From Peromyscus leucopus (lineage: Eukaryota; Chordata; Mammalia; Rodentia; Cricetidae): DNA of 64,000 bases. The notes below the pieces were generated by a model. That model was given only the letters and a program-made list of their open reading frames with translations. It made no database searches and was not told the origin of the DNA. The stretch is taken from the NCBI RefSeq assembly GCF_004664715.2, contig NC_051066.1:80578735-80642734 (forward strand), in the 5' to 3' direction. Shown piece by piece: positions 23,171 through 34,135 of the stretch (the first letter of the stretch is position 1; every line of letters starts with the position of its first letter). A program made the position numbers and the translations under genes.

Positions 23171-25435
23171 CCTCTCCACAATTCTCTACCTCCTGTCATA
23201 AAGACCATAGCCGATCTCATGCGAACATGTAAGCCACAGCCCTGGACGCCCGTTCATCACACGCCTCCATCTCCTGTCAGCCACGGGCCCTCAGCATCGG
23301 GGAAGAAGCGCCAGCAACGGCGGCCTTTTCTTTTCTGCAGAGTCCCACTGCGACAGAATTCATCTGAAGATAGGAGCTTTTTTTTTTTTTTAATTTCTAT
23401 ACCTTCCTTGAGTTGTGTTTGTATAAAACATAAAAAAATACTTTGTTACTCCAGAATTTGGTTTCCTAAAGAATCCTAGTGACCTCTCCACACACTCACA
23501 GCCACTCTCCTTCTCATCTCTGAAGTGTATAGGGGTCTAGTAGAAAACAAAACAAAACAAACATAAACTTCCCCTCCCTTCTCGTACATATCTCATTGCA
23601 TTTACAAAGCCACCCAGAGAGGCCAGAGGGACAGCTCTAATTCCCACTGAACAGGTGAGACGCCTGAGGTTTGAGGAGATGCGCATATGGCTCAGAAGGA
23701 AGCAGCAAAAGACAGGAGAAGAGAAGAAAAAAATCTTCTTGTGAATCCCAGCATCTCCCGTTAGCAGCAGTTCCGAGCAGATGAAAACTCCCATGATTAT
23801 CAACTACAACCCTCAGCCTCCCTCACGTGTACCAGTCTGGAGAGTAAGAAAACCTGCTTCCAGGATTGGAGGAGAGATTTAATGGAGGTGTCCACAGCAC
23901 CTGCCCAGCTCCTACTGACTTAAAATGATCGCTTCCCCTGTCTCCCCGACCCCCTGACTCCCCCACCTCACATCCACCCCCTGACTCCCCCACTCTCACC
24001 CCCTTACTTCCCAAACACTCCTACCCCTGGCTCCCCCAACCCTTCCTCTGCATAGGCTGTGATCTGGGATCCCAGTTACAACTCCCATCAGGTAGTCAGG
24101 GCTCTCCAGTTAAAGCCATCAGGTAGTCAGGGCTCTCCAGACTTCCACATGAAATCTCCTGATTTCCACATGAACTCCAGAAGCTTTTACTGCAGAATAA
24201 AAAGTGGTGCTCGTGGAGATGATCTTTGCTGAGCCCGGCTTGTGAAATACATGCTAGTCAAGCTGAGGCAGCCTGCTCAGTCTTGACCACTGTCAAGGGC
24301 AGCCTGGAATGTTGTTTCTATTCTCTCCCCTACTCCAAGTGTGACTTGAGCTAACAGACTGACATCACAGTTCCAACAAAGTCATAAAGTCCTAATGAAA
24401 GGATAAATCAGGCTCATTTTTAAGAATGACCAGAGGCAGGGCCTTAATTTTTTTTATTATTAGACTCATAAACTGGGAACTATTAGGACTTCATAAACTT
24501 CATGGTTCTGTGCAGTTTTATGAGATTAACAATGTCCACCGAGATGCCTCTTTTCCTAGAGAGGGGCTATAAAGTCTGGAGTCTGGACTCCAGTGAACCC
24601 CTGGAAAGAGCTCCAACTGGTCTCCCTAGCCACACTGCTCTGAATTGACACAGGCTTTGGGGGGTGCTGCATCTGCTGAGGGGTGTCAGAGTATAAGCTC
24701 AGTAGATGGTGCCAGATCACAGGCTGGCATCCCTTTCAAGTCTGCCTAGATGCTACTTGCCCAAAAATGGCCCAAGATGTCACTTGGTGTTCTGGAATGT
24801 TCTACTAGCCATAGCCATAATCCAGTGGAAGACTCCAGCCACCTGGGGAATCAACCAGTTGAATTCCTCACTGGGCCAGTCATATTGACCAGGGGTCTCA
24901 GAGGAGAAAGTTTTGTGAGTATACAGCAGAATGTTCACTTACAACGGATGTTTCCCTCTTTCCAACCGGCCAACATCTCACCCTGCTGGGTTGGTCACAG
25001 AGGCCATTTTTTAAAATTGAAAATGAAACCAAATAAAGGTACCAGGACAGAGCTGACTGTGAATGCTGTATCTCTTGCACTGGCAGAGATACAAATGTTT
25101 TCTTACTGGCCATCTCTCTCTGCCCAGTAGCCCCCTGGTAACTTCCCAGACACCGGACATGGGATAAAGGAGAGAGGGAGCAGCTGTATGATTTGCCTCC
25201 TGTGAACAGATGGATACAGGAAAACCTTCTGTCTCATCAGAGACCTCAACAGCAGTGCTGAGGTACAAAGCAAGCCACTGGAGAGACCACACACTCGTTT
25301 CCCACCTTCCCCATTAGTGAGGACATAGACTGGGAGATTCCAGCTAGGAGGGCCCCCGGTGCGACAGTCTATGCATATCTGCAGTACGTAATGATCAGTT
25401 GGAGTTGTGGGCACCCCCTACTACTAAAATAAAGT
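23171..25435. other. Unique sequence with small tandem duplications
   Basis: About 2.3 kb without SINEs. Holds poly(T) at 23381-23393, a C-rich imperfect repeat at 23936-24045 (CCCTGACTCCCCCAC units), and a perfect 25-bp duplication at 24085-24140. No gene found. Confidence 0.5.
24085..24140 (+). repeat. Perfect 25-bp tandem duplication, period 31
   Basis: A 25-base unit beginning CCATCAGGTAGTCAGGG occupies 24085-24109 and again 24116-24140. Confidence 0.95.
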
Positions 25436-25439
25436 TAAA

Positions 25440-25938
25440 CTTTGCATGGGTGGGGCGCATGTGCACACATGTCCACGTGACCCTGTATGTGCAGATGCTT
25501 GTGTGTATTCATGCTTGTAGAAGCCCCAGGACAGCCTCAGCTGTAGGAGCTCTTCAGGTGCCATCCACTTTGTTTTGTGAGACAGGTTCCCTCGTAGGCC
25601 TGGGGCTCACAAACTAGGCAGGTACCGGCCCCTGGGAGCCGCCTGTCTCCACCTCCACAGCACTGGGATTACAAGCATGCGCCACCACAGCTGGCTTTTT
25701 TTTTTTTAAAAAAAAAAAATCAAGGTTTCTTTATGTGGCCCTGGCTGTCCTGGAATTTGTGCTGTAGACCAGGCTAGCCTCAAACTCAGAAATTTGCCTG
25801 TCTTCACCTCCTGTGTGCTGGGATTAAAGGGATATGCCAACATGCCCAGCTCACACCTGGCTTTTTATGTGGACTTTGGGGTTTGAACTAGGGTTCTCAT
25901 GCTACATAAGAAGCACCTCACCAACCATCTCCTGGCCC
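25440..25938 (-). mobile_element. B4 SINE, antisense, split by a B1
   Basis: Outer element: TGTG-rich start, 'GAGACAGGTTCCCTCGTAGG', 'GGATTACAAGCATGCGCCAC', then after the B1 'GGGTTTGAACTAGGGTTCTC' and the terminal 'ACCATCTCCTGGCCC'. Confidence 0.85.
25701..25851 (-). mobile_element. B1 SINE nested in the B4
   Basis: Antisense B1 ('CCTGGCTGTCCTGGAATTTG', 'GTGCTGGGATTAAAGGGATA') with a T/A-rich tail. A 15-bp duplication (one mismatch) is at 25686-25700 and 25852-25866. Confidence 0.9.
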
Positions 25939-26858
25939 TTATGTCTTAAGAGTTTTAGAACATAGTAGCTGTCTATATCCAGTTCAGGTGTGATGCTTCA
26001 ACAGCTGACCGAATCAGGTCACTGACCTCTCCAGGCCCATAATATTTGGTGGCTGGTGCCTTAAAGCACGCTCTTCTGGGTTCCTACCAGATATAAAGGG
26101 TTGATGAGAACCACAGCCTTCCCTCCCCAGACAGCCTTCCTCCATTTCCCTTCAGTCAGGGAGCCCCCAGGGGCCAGAAAGTTGGCCTTGGTCCACAGCC
26201 TACAATGGGACTCCTGTAAGGCTCTATGACTCAGCTGGTCTTCTAGTCACCAACTGACTCACAGTCTTACATTTGTGATAAAAGGAGACAGAAGGAGTCG
26301 CTTTTAAAGTGAGATGTATTTTGTCTTTCCTTCTGCAGCAACAAGGCTCTCGGGGTTGGAACCGCCCATAGGTAAGACACTTCAAAAAAACAAACAAACA
26401 CACAGCCAAAAGGAAGCCACTTGGCCCTGCCCTTTCCCCATCCTATTGTTGAAAACTCAGAAGAAATTTGCCCAGGCTCACACCGCTACAAGTGCCAACA
26501 CACTTCAAGGAAAAAATGGGGTGCTGTTCCCCTTCTGCTCAGAGCTTTGCAGAGGCAGGCCATGCTCTTGACCTCCGCATACTATGAGCCGCAGCTTCAG
26601 AAGGGAAGAGTCTCCTAGACAAACCAGAAGAAAATCAAACTGGAGAGCACTCTGCCAACCCCAGCAGGGCTCCTGGGTGTGTGTGCCTGAGCAGCAGAGT
26701 GGCCTGTCAAGGGCAAGGTCCCATCTGCTTCAGATGTCCTTCTTGTCTTCCTGATCCGGGCTGGGCCTGCAGGGCCCTTCTCCCAAGTTCCTCCTGAAGA
26801 GCCTAGGCAAACCTTCTCTTCTAGCTCTGTGGACAGCTGTGGACACATTTTCTATCGA
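25939..26858. other. Unique sequence, nothing recognised
   Basis: No repeat or exon identified. Confidence 0.45.
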
Positions 26859-26860
26859 GA

Positions 26861-27078
26861 GCAGTGTTCTCAACGTTCCTAATGCTGGTACCCTTTAATA
26901 GAGTTCCTCGTGTTTTGGTGACCACCCACCCCCCAAGCATAAAATTATTTCGTTGCTGTTTCATAACTGTAGTTTTGCTACTGTTATGAATCATAATGTA
27001 AATATCTGATATGGAGGATATCTGATATGTGACCCCAAAATTGGTCATGACCCACAGGTTGAGAACCATTGCTCTAGA
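26861..27078 (-). mobile_element. URR1-type hAT-Charlie nonautonomous DNA transposon
   Basis: Imperfect terminal inverted repeats: CAGTGTTCTCAAC on the left and GTTGAGAACCATTG on the right. The right flank CTCTAGAG fits the nTCTAGAn target preference of Charlie elements; the left flank is altered. The middle contains the poly-purine/'TAACAGTAGCAAAACTACAG' block (reverse complement) usual for this rodent family. Confidence 0.85.
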
Positions 27079-27306
27079 GGATAAGCAGTATGGCAAATTA
27101 AACCATTGTCAAGCCTTGTAAAGAGGATTTTTTGGAAAAGTGCACTGATAATGATATCAATCCTGCATTTATGGGGACCTTCCCATGAATCCACAGAGCT
27201 CAGCATAAATAACTCCTTGCCAACTGCGGAAGCATGCTTCCAAACTCTGCCATCTTCCGGGGTACTGCCAGTCACCACGGAGGATATGCTCCTTTGGAGA
27301 GTCTTT

Positions 27307-27497
27307 TTAAAATGATTTTATTTATTTTATGTGCGTTGGTGTTTTGCCTGCATGTATGTCTGTGTGAGAGTGTCAGATCCCCTGCAGCTGGAGGTTACAG
27401 ACAGTTGTGAGCTGTCATGTGGGTGCTAGGAACTGAGCCCAGGTCCTCTGGAATGGCAGCCATCATTCCTAACTGCTGAGCCATCTCTCCAGCCCCG
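27307..27497 (-). mobile_element. B2 SINE, antisense
   Basis: TTTTATTTATTTTATGTGCG start, 'TGTGAGCTGTCATGTGGGTG', and terminal 'CTGAGCCATCTCTCCAGCCC'. Confidence 0.93.
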
Positions 27498-27855
27498 TGT
27501 GCCTTAGTGGTTGTCCCTCCAGCAAGAATACCATTCTGAGTTCACACACCAAAGCTGGCGGAATTAGCAGGTCACTGTCGCATCAGCACAGAGCAGGCTG
27601 CAGGCCCCCTGAAGGACTGTCATGGGGGCTACACCAGGTGGAAGAAATCGGGACTCTCTGCTGCATGCAGGATCCTAGCTCTGCACCACAGTGGGAGAGG
27701 TAAGCCAATCCCCCCAACATAGTCATGCTGCCTTCAGATTCACATTTCCAAAGTGTGTTCCAGAGATATTAGTCCTCCTGGAACAGTGATTCTCAAATTA
27801 AAATCACATGGGCAGCTGGGTAGGGCAACAGTTAGGTCCCCTGCTTCAAGAACCA
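27498..27855. other. Mostly unique, with an MER5-like end
   Basis: 27785-27818 ('ACAGTGATTCTCAAATTAAA') resembles the first 35 bases of an MER5A-type hAT element; the rest is unrecognised. Confidence 0.35.
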
Positions 27856-27859
27856 TGAG

Positions 27860-28010
27860 CAGGCCCAGAGTGATAGCACAAGCTGGTAAGTTTGAAGCTA
27901 GCCTGGGTTACCCAGCAAGTTCCAGATTAGCCTCTGAAACAGCTAGACCCTATCTCAAACCATTAGAAACTAAAAATAAATTTAAAAGAAAGAATATAAT
28001 AAGAAAGTAT
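27860..28010 (+). mobile_element. Degraded B1-related SINE
   Basis: 'AGTTTGAAGCTAGCCTGGGT', 'GACCCTATCTCAAACC' and an A-rich end. Confidence 0.5.
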
Positions 28011-28445
28011 AAAATAACAACATTAATAATAATAGGCCCCGAGGAGTCCTTCAAAAGAAAGCCTCCTAACGAAAAGCCAGCCAGCTCTATTCTGCTTAGA
28101 TCTAAGATGATACCAAAGAGCCTCACCTTGTTTCATGGTGTTTTATTTCTGACTATGGGAAAATGGACAGCCAGTGAAGCTGGCCCAGAAATGTGGTGGC
28201 AAAGCCATAAGGAACATGACACTATAACCCACTCTGTGACCCACCCCATGTGGTATATGATAATGTAATAACCTGCATGAGCTATGCTGCAAAGACGTTC
28301 TACACTGTCCCATCCTGTTCCCTGAATCCCATGGTGCCTCTGGTGAGATGGTTTTTGAGAGCAGACATGCATCATCATTTTGAGACTAGTGTTTGTGCGT
28401 TGAGGTAAGCCCTATTCAGAGTAGGAAGAATTTCTACTGACATCA
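28011..28445. other. Unique sequence, nothing recognised
   Basis: No repeat or exon identified. Confidence 0.4.
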
Positions 28446-28450
28446 TCTGT

Positions 28451-28454
28451 ACAC

Positions 28455-28514
<60 letters not shown>
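28451..28514 (+). repeat. (CA)n microsatellite
   Basis: About 32 CA units with one AA interruption near 28472. Confidence 0.95.
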
Positions 28515-28515
<1 letters not shown>

Positions 28516-28610
28516 CAGGCACGCACACAAATGCACATACACATCTGAATAAAACAAACCGAGAGACCCTAAAGTGAAGAAAAAAGTGACTGGACAATAA
28601 CTTTAGAGGT

Positions 28611-28791
28611 GTGCTGTCTAATACACTAGCCACAGGTGACTACTTAAACTTTCATGCTGTATTCATTAGCAGGAAACTCCATTTTCCCTCTGCCTTAGTC
28701 ACATTCCCAGTGCCCAGCAGCACCTGCGGCTACTGGCTGCCATATTGGATGGTACGAACAGAAACTGCCACCATCTTCACTGACAGCACTC
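28611..28791 (-). mobile_element. MER20 (hAT-Charlie) relic
   Basis: Starts GTGCTGTCTAATACACTAGC, contains 'GCGGCTACTGGCTGCCATAT' and ends in 'TGACAGCACTC', matching antisense MER20 with its terminal repeats. Confidence 0.7.
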
Positions 28792-29329
28792 CTGGACCAC
28801 CTGCCGCCGTCAGCTCATCGGAATTTTCTAAACAGTTCTAGATCCCGGGCCTTCTAGTGCATTGTCTTCCCGACAGCATGCAATTCCCACTTTCTTCGAC
28901 GAGTGGGAAATTCACAGACCAAACAAGAATCCTCACCGACCATCAAGCTGTGACTGGGTGGCCTGCATCATTAAGGCAGAGATTGAGGAACTCCTCAGAG
29001 CACATCCCAGGTGCTGCAGATGATGGGACACTCGCTTCCTCTTCTTCCCCATCATATGTCTGAACGGAGTGCCGTTTCCATCAAAAGGGACCACCCCTCA
29101 ACACCGGAAACAGCATTTTGTCACTCGTCTGATTGGGATGTCCTTGAACACGTTGTCCTCAACAAACACTGTTTACCCAGTATCTGGTGACTTTGTCTTA
29201 TAACCCTGTCGTCGTCAGCTTTGGGGCCATCTGGTGAATGAATAAGGGTTCTTTTCAACACTCAGTAATTCTTCACATACCCAAGTTGGCAATGCTACCC
29301 ACAAGAGCGGCACCTTCCTTTTCACCCCT
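28792..29329. other. Unique sequence, nothing recognised
   Basis: No repeat or exon identified. Confidence 0.4.
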
Positions 29330-29547
29330 CTGTTCTCCCCTCCCTACCCATTTTTATTGGCGTTGGGAGAAGGGTAATTTTAGGCTCACAGCAAAACCAA
29401 GAAGAACAGAGTTTCTTCATCCTCCCTTGCCATCCACCCCCACCCACCTAGCAAGGTGAATCACTTTGACAGTGGGTGAATCTGCACTGACGCACGGTTT
29501 GCAGCCCAAGTCCATAAATTATATTAGGGTCACCCTTGGTGTTACTT

Positions 29548-29786
29548 TATAATTTTTAATTCTATTTTACGTATATTAGTGATTTGCCTGCATGTATGTA
29601 TGTATGTATGTATGTATGTATGTATGTATGTGCCTGGAAGGCCCAGAAGGCAGAAAAAGGTGTTAGATACCCTGGAACTGGAGTTACAGATGATTAAGAG
29701 CCACCATATGGCTGTTGGGAACTGAACCTGGGTCCTCTGAAAGAGTAGAAAGTGCTGTTAAACACTGGGCCATTTCTCCAGCCCCC
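29548..29786 (-). mobile_element. B2 SINE inserted in the ancient L1
   Basis: AT-rich tail (29548-29592), (ATGT)n, 'GAACTGAACCTGGGTCCTCT' and terminal 'GGGCCATTTCTCCAGCCC'. Confidence 0.9.
29593..29632 (+). repeat. (ATGT)n microsatellite in the B2 tail
   Basis: About ten ATGT units. Confidence 0.95.
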
Positions 29787-29939
29787 TGGGTTGCTTTCTA
29801 TCGGTTTTGACAGTGGGTAACAACATGCATCCACCATTACAGTATCCTGCAAATAGTTTCCCTGCCTTAGAAGTTCTTTTGCTCCATTTACTCATCCTGC
29901 CCTTCTCAGTCCTCTCAATCAACCCTCCTTTTCTTTAAC

Positions 29940-30620
29940 AGCCCTGTCTGCTGCTCCTATAGCTGCCTCAGCGGTCCCATCTTCCAGAGCCCAAGCTCAA
30001 GCGGCTTCCACGGCTCCGCAGAAACGGTGGCAAACAGTGCCTGGCCTCTGAGTTGGCGAGAGTCGGCGCTGCTCTGGGCTCCAGCTGCGGCTCTTGGGCA
30101 GCAGGGCTGCGCTCTGGCGCCCTCCAGCCTCTTGCTGGTCCCCATGACCTCATCCTCCCTGCCGCGCGGCCTCCCAGCCGGAGCCAACAGCAGGAGCATC
30201 ATCGCTGCAGATTTTGTTCTGGGATTCGGATGTTCATTCTTTTCTCAGGATCCCCCAGGTTGCTCAGACAGAGTGGCTGCCAGTCAGCCCCAAGAGTCCT
30301 GGAATTTGGCTTCAAACCAAGTTTGCCTGGGGCCAATATTCTGCCTCTCCCCAGCCCCGCTGGCAGTCTGAGGGGAAGACAGCAAACCGCCTTGGCTCAG
30401 GGAACAGACCTACAGACTTGCGTTTTAGTTTCTGACTTTCTTAAAGACGCTGGAAGTGACTCTCCATGCTGCAGGGGATTCACTGGGCTTCCCAGAGCAC
30501 GCAGAAGCGGCTTTCCCTGAACTCCTCGTCCAGACTGCTCCCAACTACTGAACCCTTTCCCACAGCCTGGCTGCTCAGAGCCCGCCCCTTCCGGCACCGC
30601 CTTGGGAAGGGTTTTTAGCT
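29940..30620. promoter_or_regulatory. CpG- and GC-enriched unique block, candidate regulatory region
   Basis: About 680 bases with clearly more CpG than the neighbourhood (densest at 30000-30190) and no SINE. A 155-codon frame at 30053-30520 (+) overlaps other-phase frames and has no domain, so it is probably a by-product of GC content. It could be a weak CpG island promoter or enhancer. Confidence 0.3.
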
Positions 30621-30884
30621 GGACACCATGGTCACCCTCAATAATGCTTACGTCCCCACATTTTCTTGAGAGCTAGTTATGATTTAAGCTCTGGGGTTGA
30701 GAATTGAGCTGGAGTATGTGCCTTCCAGAAGAAAAGGAATCTAAACTTCTCCCATTTCTTCAGTCTCTGCTCAGTGTGGAACATGATAGCTGAAATTAAA
30801 GCAGCCCACTTGGGCTACGAGGTGGCCCTGAAGAACAGCCTTAAATAGTAGATGAATAAAGCAGATAAAGGGCTGAGCAGGTAT

Positions 30885-31142
30885 TCCATCTGGTAACTTG
30901 CTTGCTGGTGAAGAAGAGAGAAGCTGGATGTGGTGGCACAAGTGTACTCCCAGGGTGAGCAAGGGGCAGAGAGCTCACTGGAGCTAACCTCGTCTAATCC
31001 TTGAGTTCCAGTCCAATGAGATACTGTCTCAAGTGGTAGACAGTGGCTGCAAAAGGACACCTAAGGTTGTCCTCCGGCCTCCACGTACACATCCACAAAC
31101 ACAACACACATAGGCATTCAGACACACAATCAAATAAAGCCT
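30885..31142 (+). mobile_element. B4 SINE, 5'-truncated
   Basis: 'GCTGGATGTGGTGGCACAAG', 'GATACTGTCTCAAGTGG', 'GTTGTCCTCCGGCCTCCACG' and AATAAAGCC at the end. Confidence 0.75.
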
Positions 31143-31304
31143 AGACCCCTAACACTAGGTAACTGCATACTGGCCCTATGCCAGAAAGAAAGCACAATTA
31201 ATTAGGCCACTTATTGAATATTTTCTCTGGAGTGCCTTCTATGGTTATTGGAAGATAGCCTTAATAGTAACACATCCACATAAAGTATTAGTAGTAATCA
31301 CAAT

Positions 31305-31470
31305 AAGAACAATGGCTATCACTCTTTGAATGGCACTGTGTCCCTGGTGCTGTTCTCAGTGCATTAAATACAGATTCTCCCTAAAAGCTCAGCACAGTCC
31401 TCCAGGTAGATACTGAAGTCACCACTCATTAGTGAGGAGCTACAGGTTAGAAAGAGTAAGGGCCCGTGAA
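31305..31470 (-). mobile_element. MIR SINE
   Basis: 'CTGGTGCTGTTCTCAGTGCA', 'CCTCCAGGTAGATACTG' and 'GAGGAGCTACAGGTTAGAAA' follow antisense MIR order. Confidence 0.65.
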
Positions 31471-32575
31471 AGGCAATCCGTGCATAAAAGTCAAGAGTTA
31501 GATTCAAATCACTCCTCCACAGACAGGAAGAGCTAAGGCCAGGATTTAGTATGGGAGGGAGGCCATAGGCCAGGCAAAGGGACAAGGTGACCCAATGACC
31601 TCCTATCCTAAACCCTGGGAGAAAGTGCTCTGGGTGATGCACAGAGCTCTCAAGGCTGCCGGTAAGTATCCTAAGCTCTCAAAGGGGAGAAGGAAGCATC
31701 CAGCTTCAGGCAGCTCATAGCTTCAGCATTACTGTGCTAGCTTTCCTTCAGGGCAGGAACTACCAGAGCAAAGATGCAGCAACTCTCCAGAAGATGCTCA
31801 GGGGTAAGCCTAGAGTGCTGACAGTGGAGTCAAAATGGAGCAAAGATTTCAAATAGGTGAGATGCTCCTAACGCCATCCTTGGAGCGCCTAGATCCGGCC
31901 TCACTTGAAAGCTTGGCTTTTCAGCACTGGATTTCACTAAGCCTCTTTGCGATGAGTTTCTGCCACTTAAAACAGGGCCTTGGCTCATATACACATAAGC
32001 AGGCTTTGGAAATTAACCAGTGGGTAAGAGCTGGGGAAAAGCTGTTGCATTTAAAGTGATTCCTGCCAAGTTTAAAGAACCCAATCTAATGGGTTTCCCT
32101 AGGTGGGCAAGAACTTTTAAGAATCAGGAGCAGGGCAAGAAAGAGGTGACAGTACTGTGCAGCTGTCATGTCTCATAGTGTGGGACTCGGAGTCACTCAG
32201 ATTCACCAAGATACGCGGCTTCTCTGATGAAGAGGCAGAAGGCAGCGCTTCACCTCGCTGCTGTTCAAATGTCCTGCAGATCACTAAGGCGTCCTCTGGG
32301 CCCATCCTCCCCTGAAGGGAGCCCTCCCTCATCAACTGTTATGAGCCCTCTCTCTTCAGCTGTAACTGATGACTCTCTGCTCCATAAACTGCTTTAGGAT
32401 GAGGACTGTTAGTGGCTACCTCAGACACACGGTATTCAATTAGTAGTTACTTCCTTATATAAAATGAATTCACAGGGGGGTGCTTCTTTAAGTAGCAGGA
32501 TTTGGTTTCAAATCAAATTTGTATTGAGTTTACTTAATGTACCCGCTCTCACCAAAATGGATGAAGACAGCTGTT
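31471..32575. other. Unique sequence, nothing recognised
   Basis: About 1.1 kb with no repeat or exon identified. Confidence 0.45.
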
Positions 32576-32584
32576 TTGTTTATT

Positions 32585-32652
32585 TCATGTTTATGGAGCT
32601 GGAGGTGGAATGTTAGAAAGCACTCGACCACTAGGCCACATCTTCAGACCCA
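32585..32652 (-). mobile_element. ID-like SINE head, antisense
   Basis: 'GGAGCTGGAGGTGGAATGTT', 'GCACTCGACCACTAGGCCAC' parallel the reverse complement of ID/B4 heads. Confidence 0.5.
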
Positions 32653-32914
32653 ACTGCCCTTAAATGTTTTTGTGAGGACATGAAGGTCTACGTGGTCTCT
32701 TCTTGCAGCAAGCAACCTCCCCTGAACACTTGCAGTGTGTCTACTACAGCATCCAGCCCAAGAACATATGTGTGTGTGTGTGGAGGGGGGCACTGGCCTG
32801 GCCTTGGGAAGTCCCTGCTTTCGGGTTAACCTTGACTAGAAGATAGAGTAGAGAGGGATTGATAATTGACAAAGGGGCCCCCTTTACAGACTCTGACTTT
32901 GGGAATTAGAAATA

Positions 32915-33145
32915 GCATAAGGGACTATGGATTCAGCTCAGCTAGGAGGATACTTGCCTAGCAGACTTGAAGTCTTGGGTGTTCAAGTCCTTGTGACTCC
33001 TGTGTAAATGGTGTCACAAGCCTAAAATCCCAGCACTCGGGGGGGGGGGGGGTGTCTAAGGATAAGAAGTTCATGGTCATGTTCCACGACATGGTGAGTT
33101 TGGAGCTCTCCTGGGCTACATGAGATCCTGCCTCATTTTTTAAAA
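32915..33145 (+). mobile_element. B4/RSINE-type ID-B1 fusion
   Basis: 'GGGACTATGGATTCAGCTCA', 'TACTTGCCTAGCAGACTTGA', 'CCTAAAATCCCAGCACTCGG', a G-run (33041-33052) and 'TGAGATCCTGCCTCATTTTT'. Confidence 0.8.
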
Positions 33146-33168
33146 AGGAGTGTTGGTTTAGTATAAAG

Positions 33169-33213
<45 letters not shown>

Positions 33214-33230
33214 AGTGTTGGTTTAGTATA
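33146..33230 (+). mobile_element. Poly(A)-only insertion with 20-bp target duplication
   Basis: AGGAGTGTTGGTTTAGTATA at 33146-33165 is repeated perfectly at 33211-33230. Between them are 45 bases, all A except one G at 33168. This fits a target-primed insertion that copied only the poly(A) tail of its template. Confidence 0.85.
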
Positions 33231-33244
33231 GAGTCGAGAGCTTT

Positions 33245-33365
33245 TTCATCCCAGCACTGAAGAAATGGAAATAGGCAGATCCCTCAGGCTCCTTGGCAAG
33301 CCAGCCCAGCCAATGAGCAAGCTCCTGATCCCAGTGAGAAACCCTATTTCAAAAAAAAAAAAAGG
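33245..33365 (+). mobile_element. B1-derived SINE body
   Basis: 'ATCCCAGCACTGAAGAAATG', 'AGGCAGATCCCTCAGGCTCC' and 'GTGAGAAACCCTATTTCAAA' ending in A13. Probably the right half of the same B4 that begins at 32915. Confidence 0.6.
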
Positions 33366-33450
33366 AAGAGGGAAGGAAGGAAAGAGGGATGGAAGGAGGG
33401 AGAGAGAGGGAAGGAGGGAACAAAGGAAAGAAAAAGAATAAGAAAAACAA
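33366..33450 (+). repeat. Purine (GGAA/GGGA) repeat
   Basis: Imperfect GGAA, AGGG and AAAG units following the A-run. Confidence 0.85.
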
Positions 33451-34060
33451 CAGGGTGACGAGAAGAGTTCTGACATCACATGTTAGACACACCCACCCAA
33501 GGCTGTTCAACCCAGACTGGAACACTTCTGACGCAGGCTTGCAGTCCCCAAGGCTGCCAGGTTTGTCTCTGTGCACCTCCCAACCACCGACAAATACAGA
33601 TAGGACACTCTGTGACCCAGGTACCGGCTCTTCCGTGGGTTCTCTGCCTAAGTCTGGCAGAGAACAAAGTGGGAATTAGACACGTGTGCTGGTTTCAGCG
33701 TGAGACAGTTACTCGGTTTAATGCCAAAGACAAACAGAGAAGAAGGGGAAGTGCCTTTGCCAAAGGGAGCCCTCCCCACGGACTCTGGCGTGGCCCCAGA
33801 CCGTTTGACAAAGAGCCGCAAAGAAGCAACCAAATTCCTGTGTGGCTCGGGAGGGGTAATAGATCTGGCCTCCGCAAACATCCCGGCGGCCGTGAAGGTC
33901 CTTTTCGCACTGGAGTCCGTTCGTTGTTCTTTTTACTGAGTCCTCCCACTTTGCTAGGCATTGAAGACTTTGATCCTCGATGTTAGTTAGCCCTTCCCTT
34001 TAAATGCACCTCCCTTGTCTCACAGGCTGTCTCACACAGCAACTGCGGGTCACATTTCAG
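33451..34060. other. Unique, CpG-retaining sequence
   Basis: Repeat-free, with scattered CpG and several overlapping frames, the longest 168 codons at 33480-33986 (+). No domain or splice structure is recognisable, so I make no gene call. Confidence 0.4.
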
Positions 34061-34064
34061 TGCA

Positions 34065-34135
34065 AGCTAAAATTCAGTTCCTCAGTCACACTCGCCACAT
34101 CGCAACGCCCCCATGTCCGACGACACAAAATACAG
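34065..34135 (-). mobile_element. MER20-like fragment
   Basis: 'AAATTCAGTTCCTCAGTCAC' followed by 'ACTCGCCACATCGCAACG' matches the central part of antisense MER20. Ends not visible. Confidence 0.5.

Larger units (their letters stand above)
29335..29930 (-). mobile_element. Ancient L1 (L1M) 3' UTR, antisense, split by a B2
   Basis: 29335-29547 ('GACAGTGGGTGAATCTGCAC', 'TTAGGGTCACCCTTGGTGTT') and 29788-29930 ('CATGCATCCACCATTACAGT', 'ATAGTTTCCCTGCC') are consecutive pieces of an old mammalian L1 3' region. Confidence 0.7.

Noticed and set aside
27753..28268. 171-codon frame on the + strand
   Set aside because: It crosses a degraded B1-type SINE and its A-rich tail; no domain.
30053..30520. 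155-codon frame in the CpG-rich block
   Set aside because: GC-rich sequence lacks stop codons by composition. Kept only as a regulatory candidate.
33480..33986. 168-codon frame on the + strand
   Set aside because: Four other frames on both strands overlap it, as expected from CpG-retaining DNA. No motif recognised.
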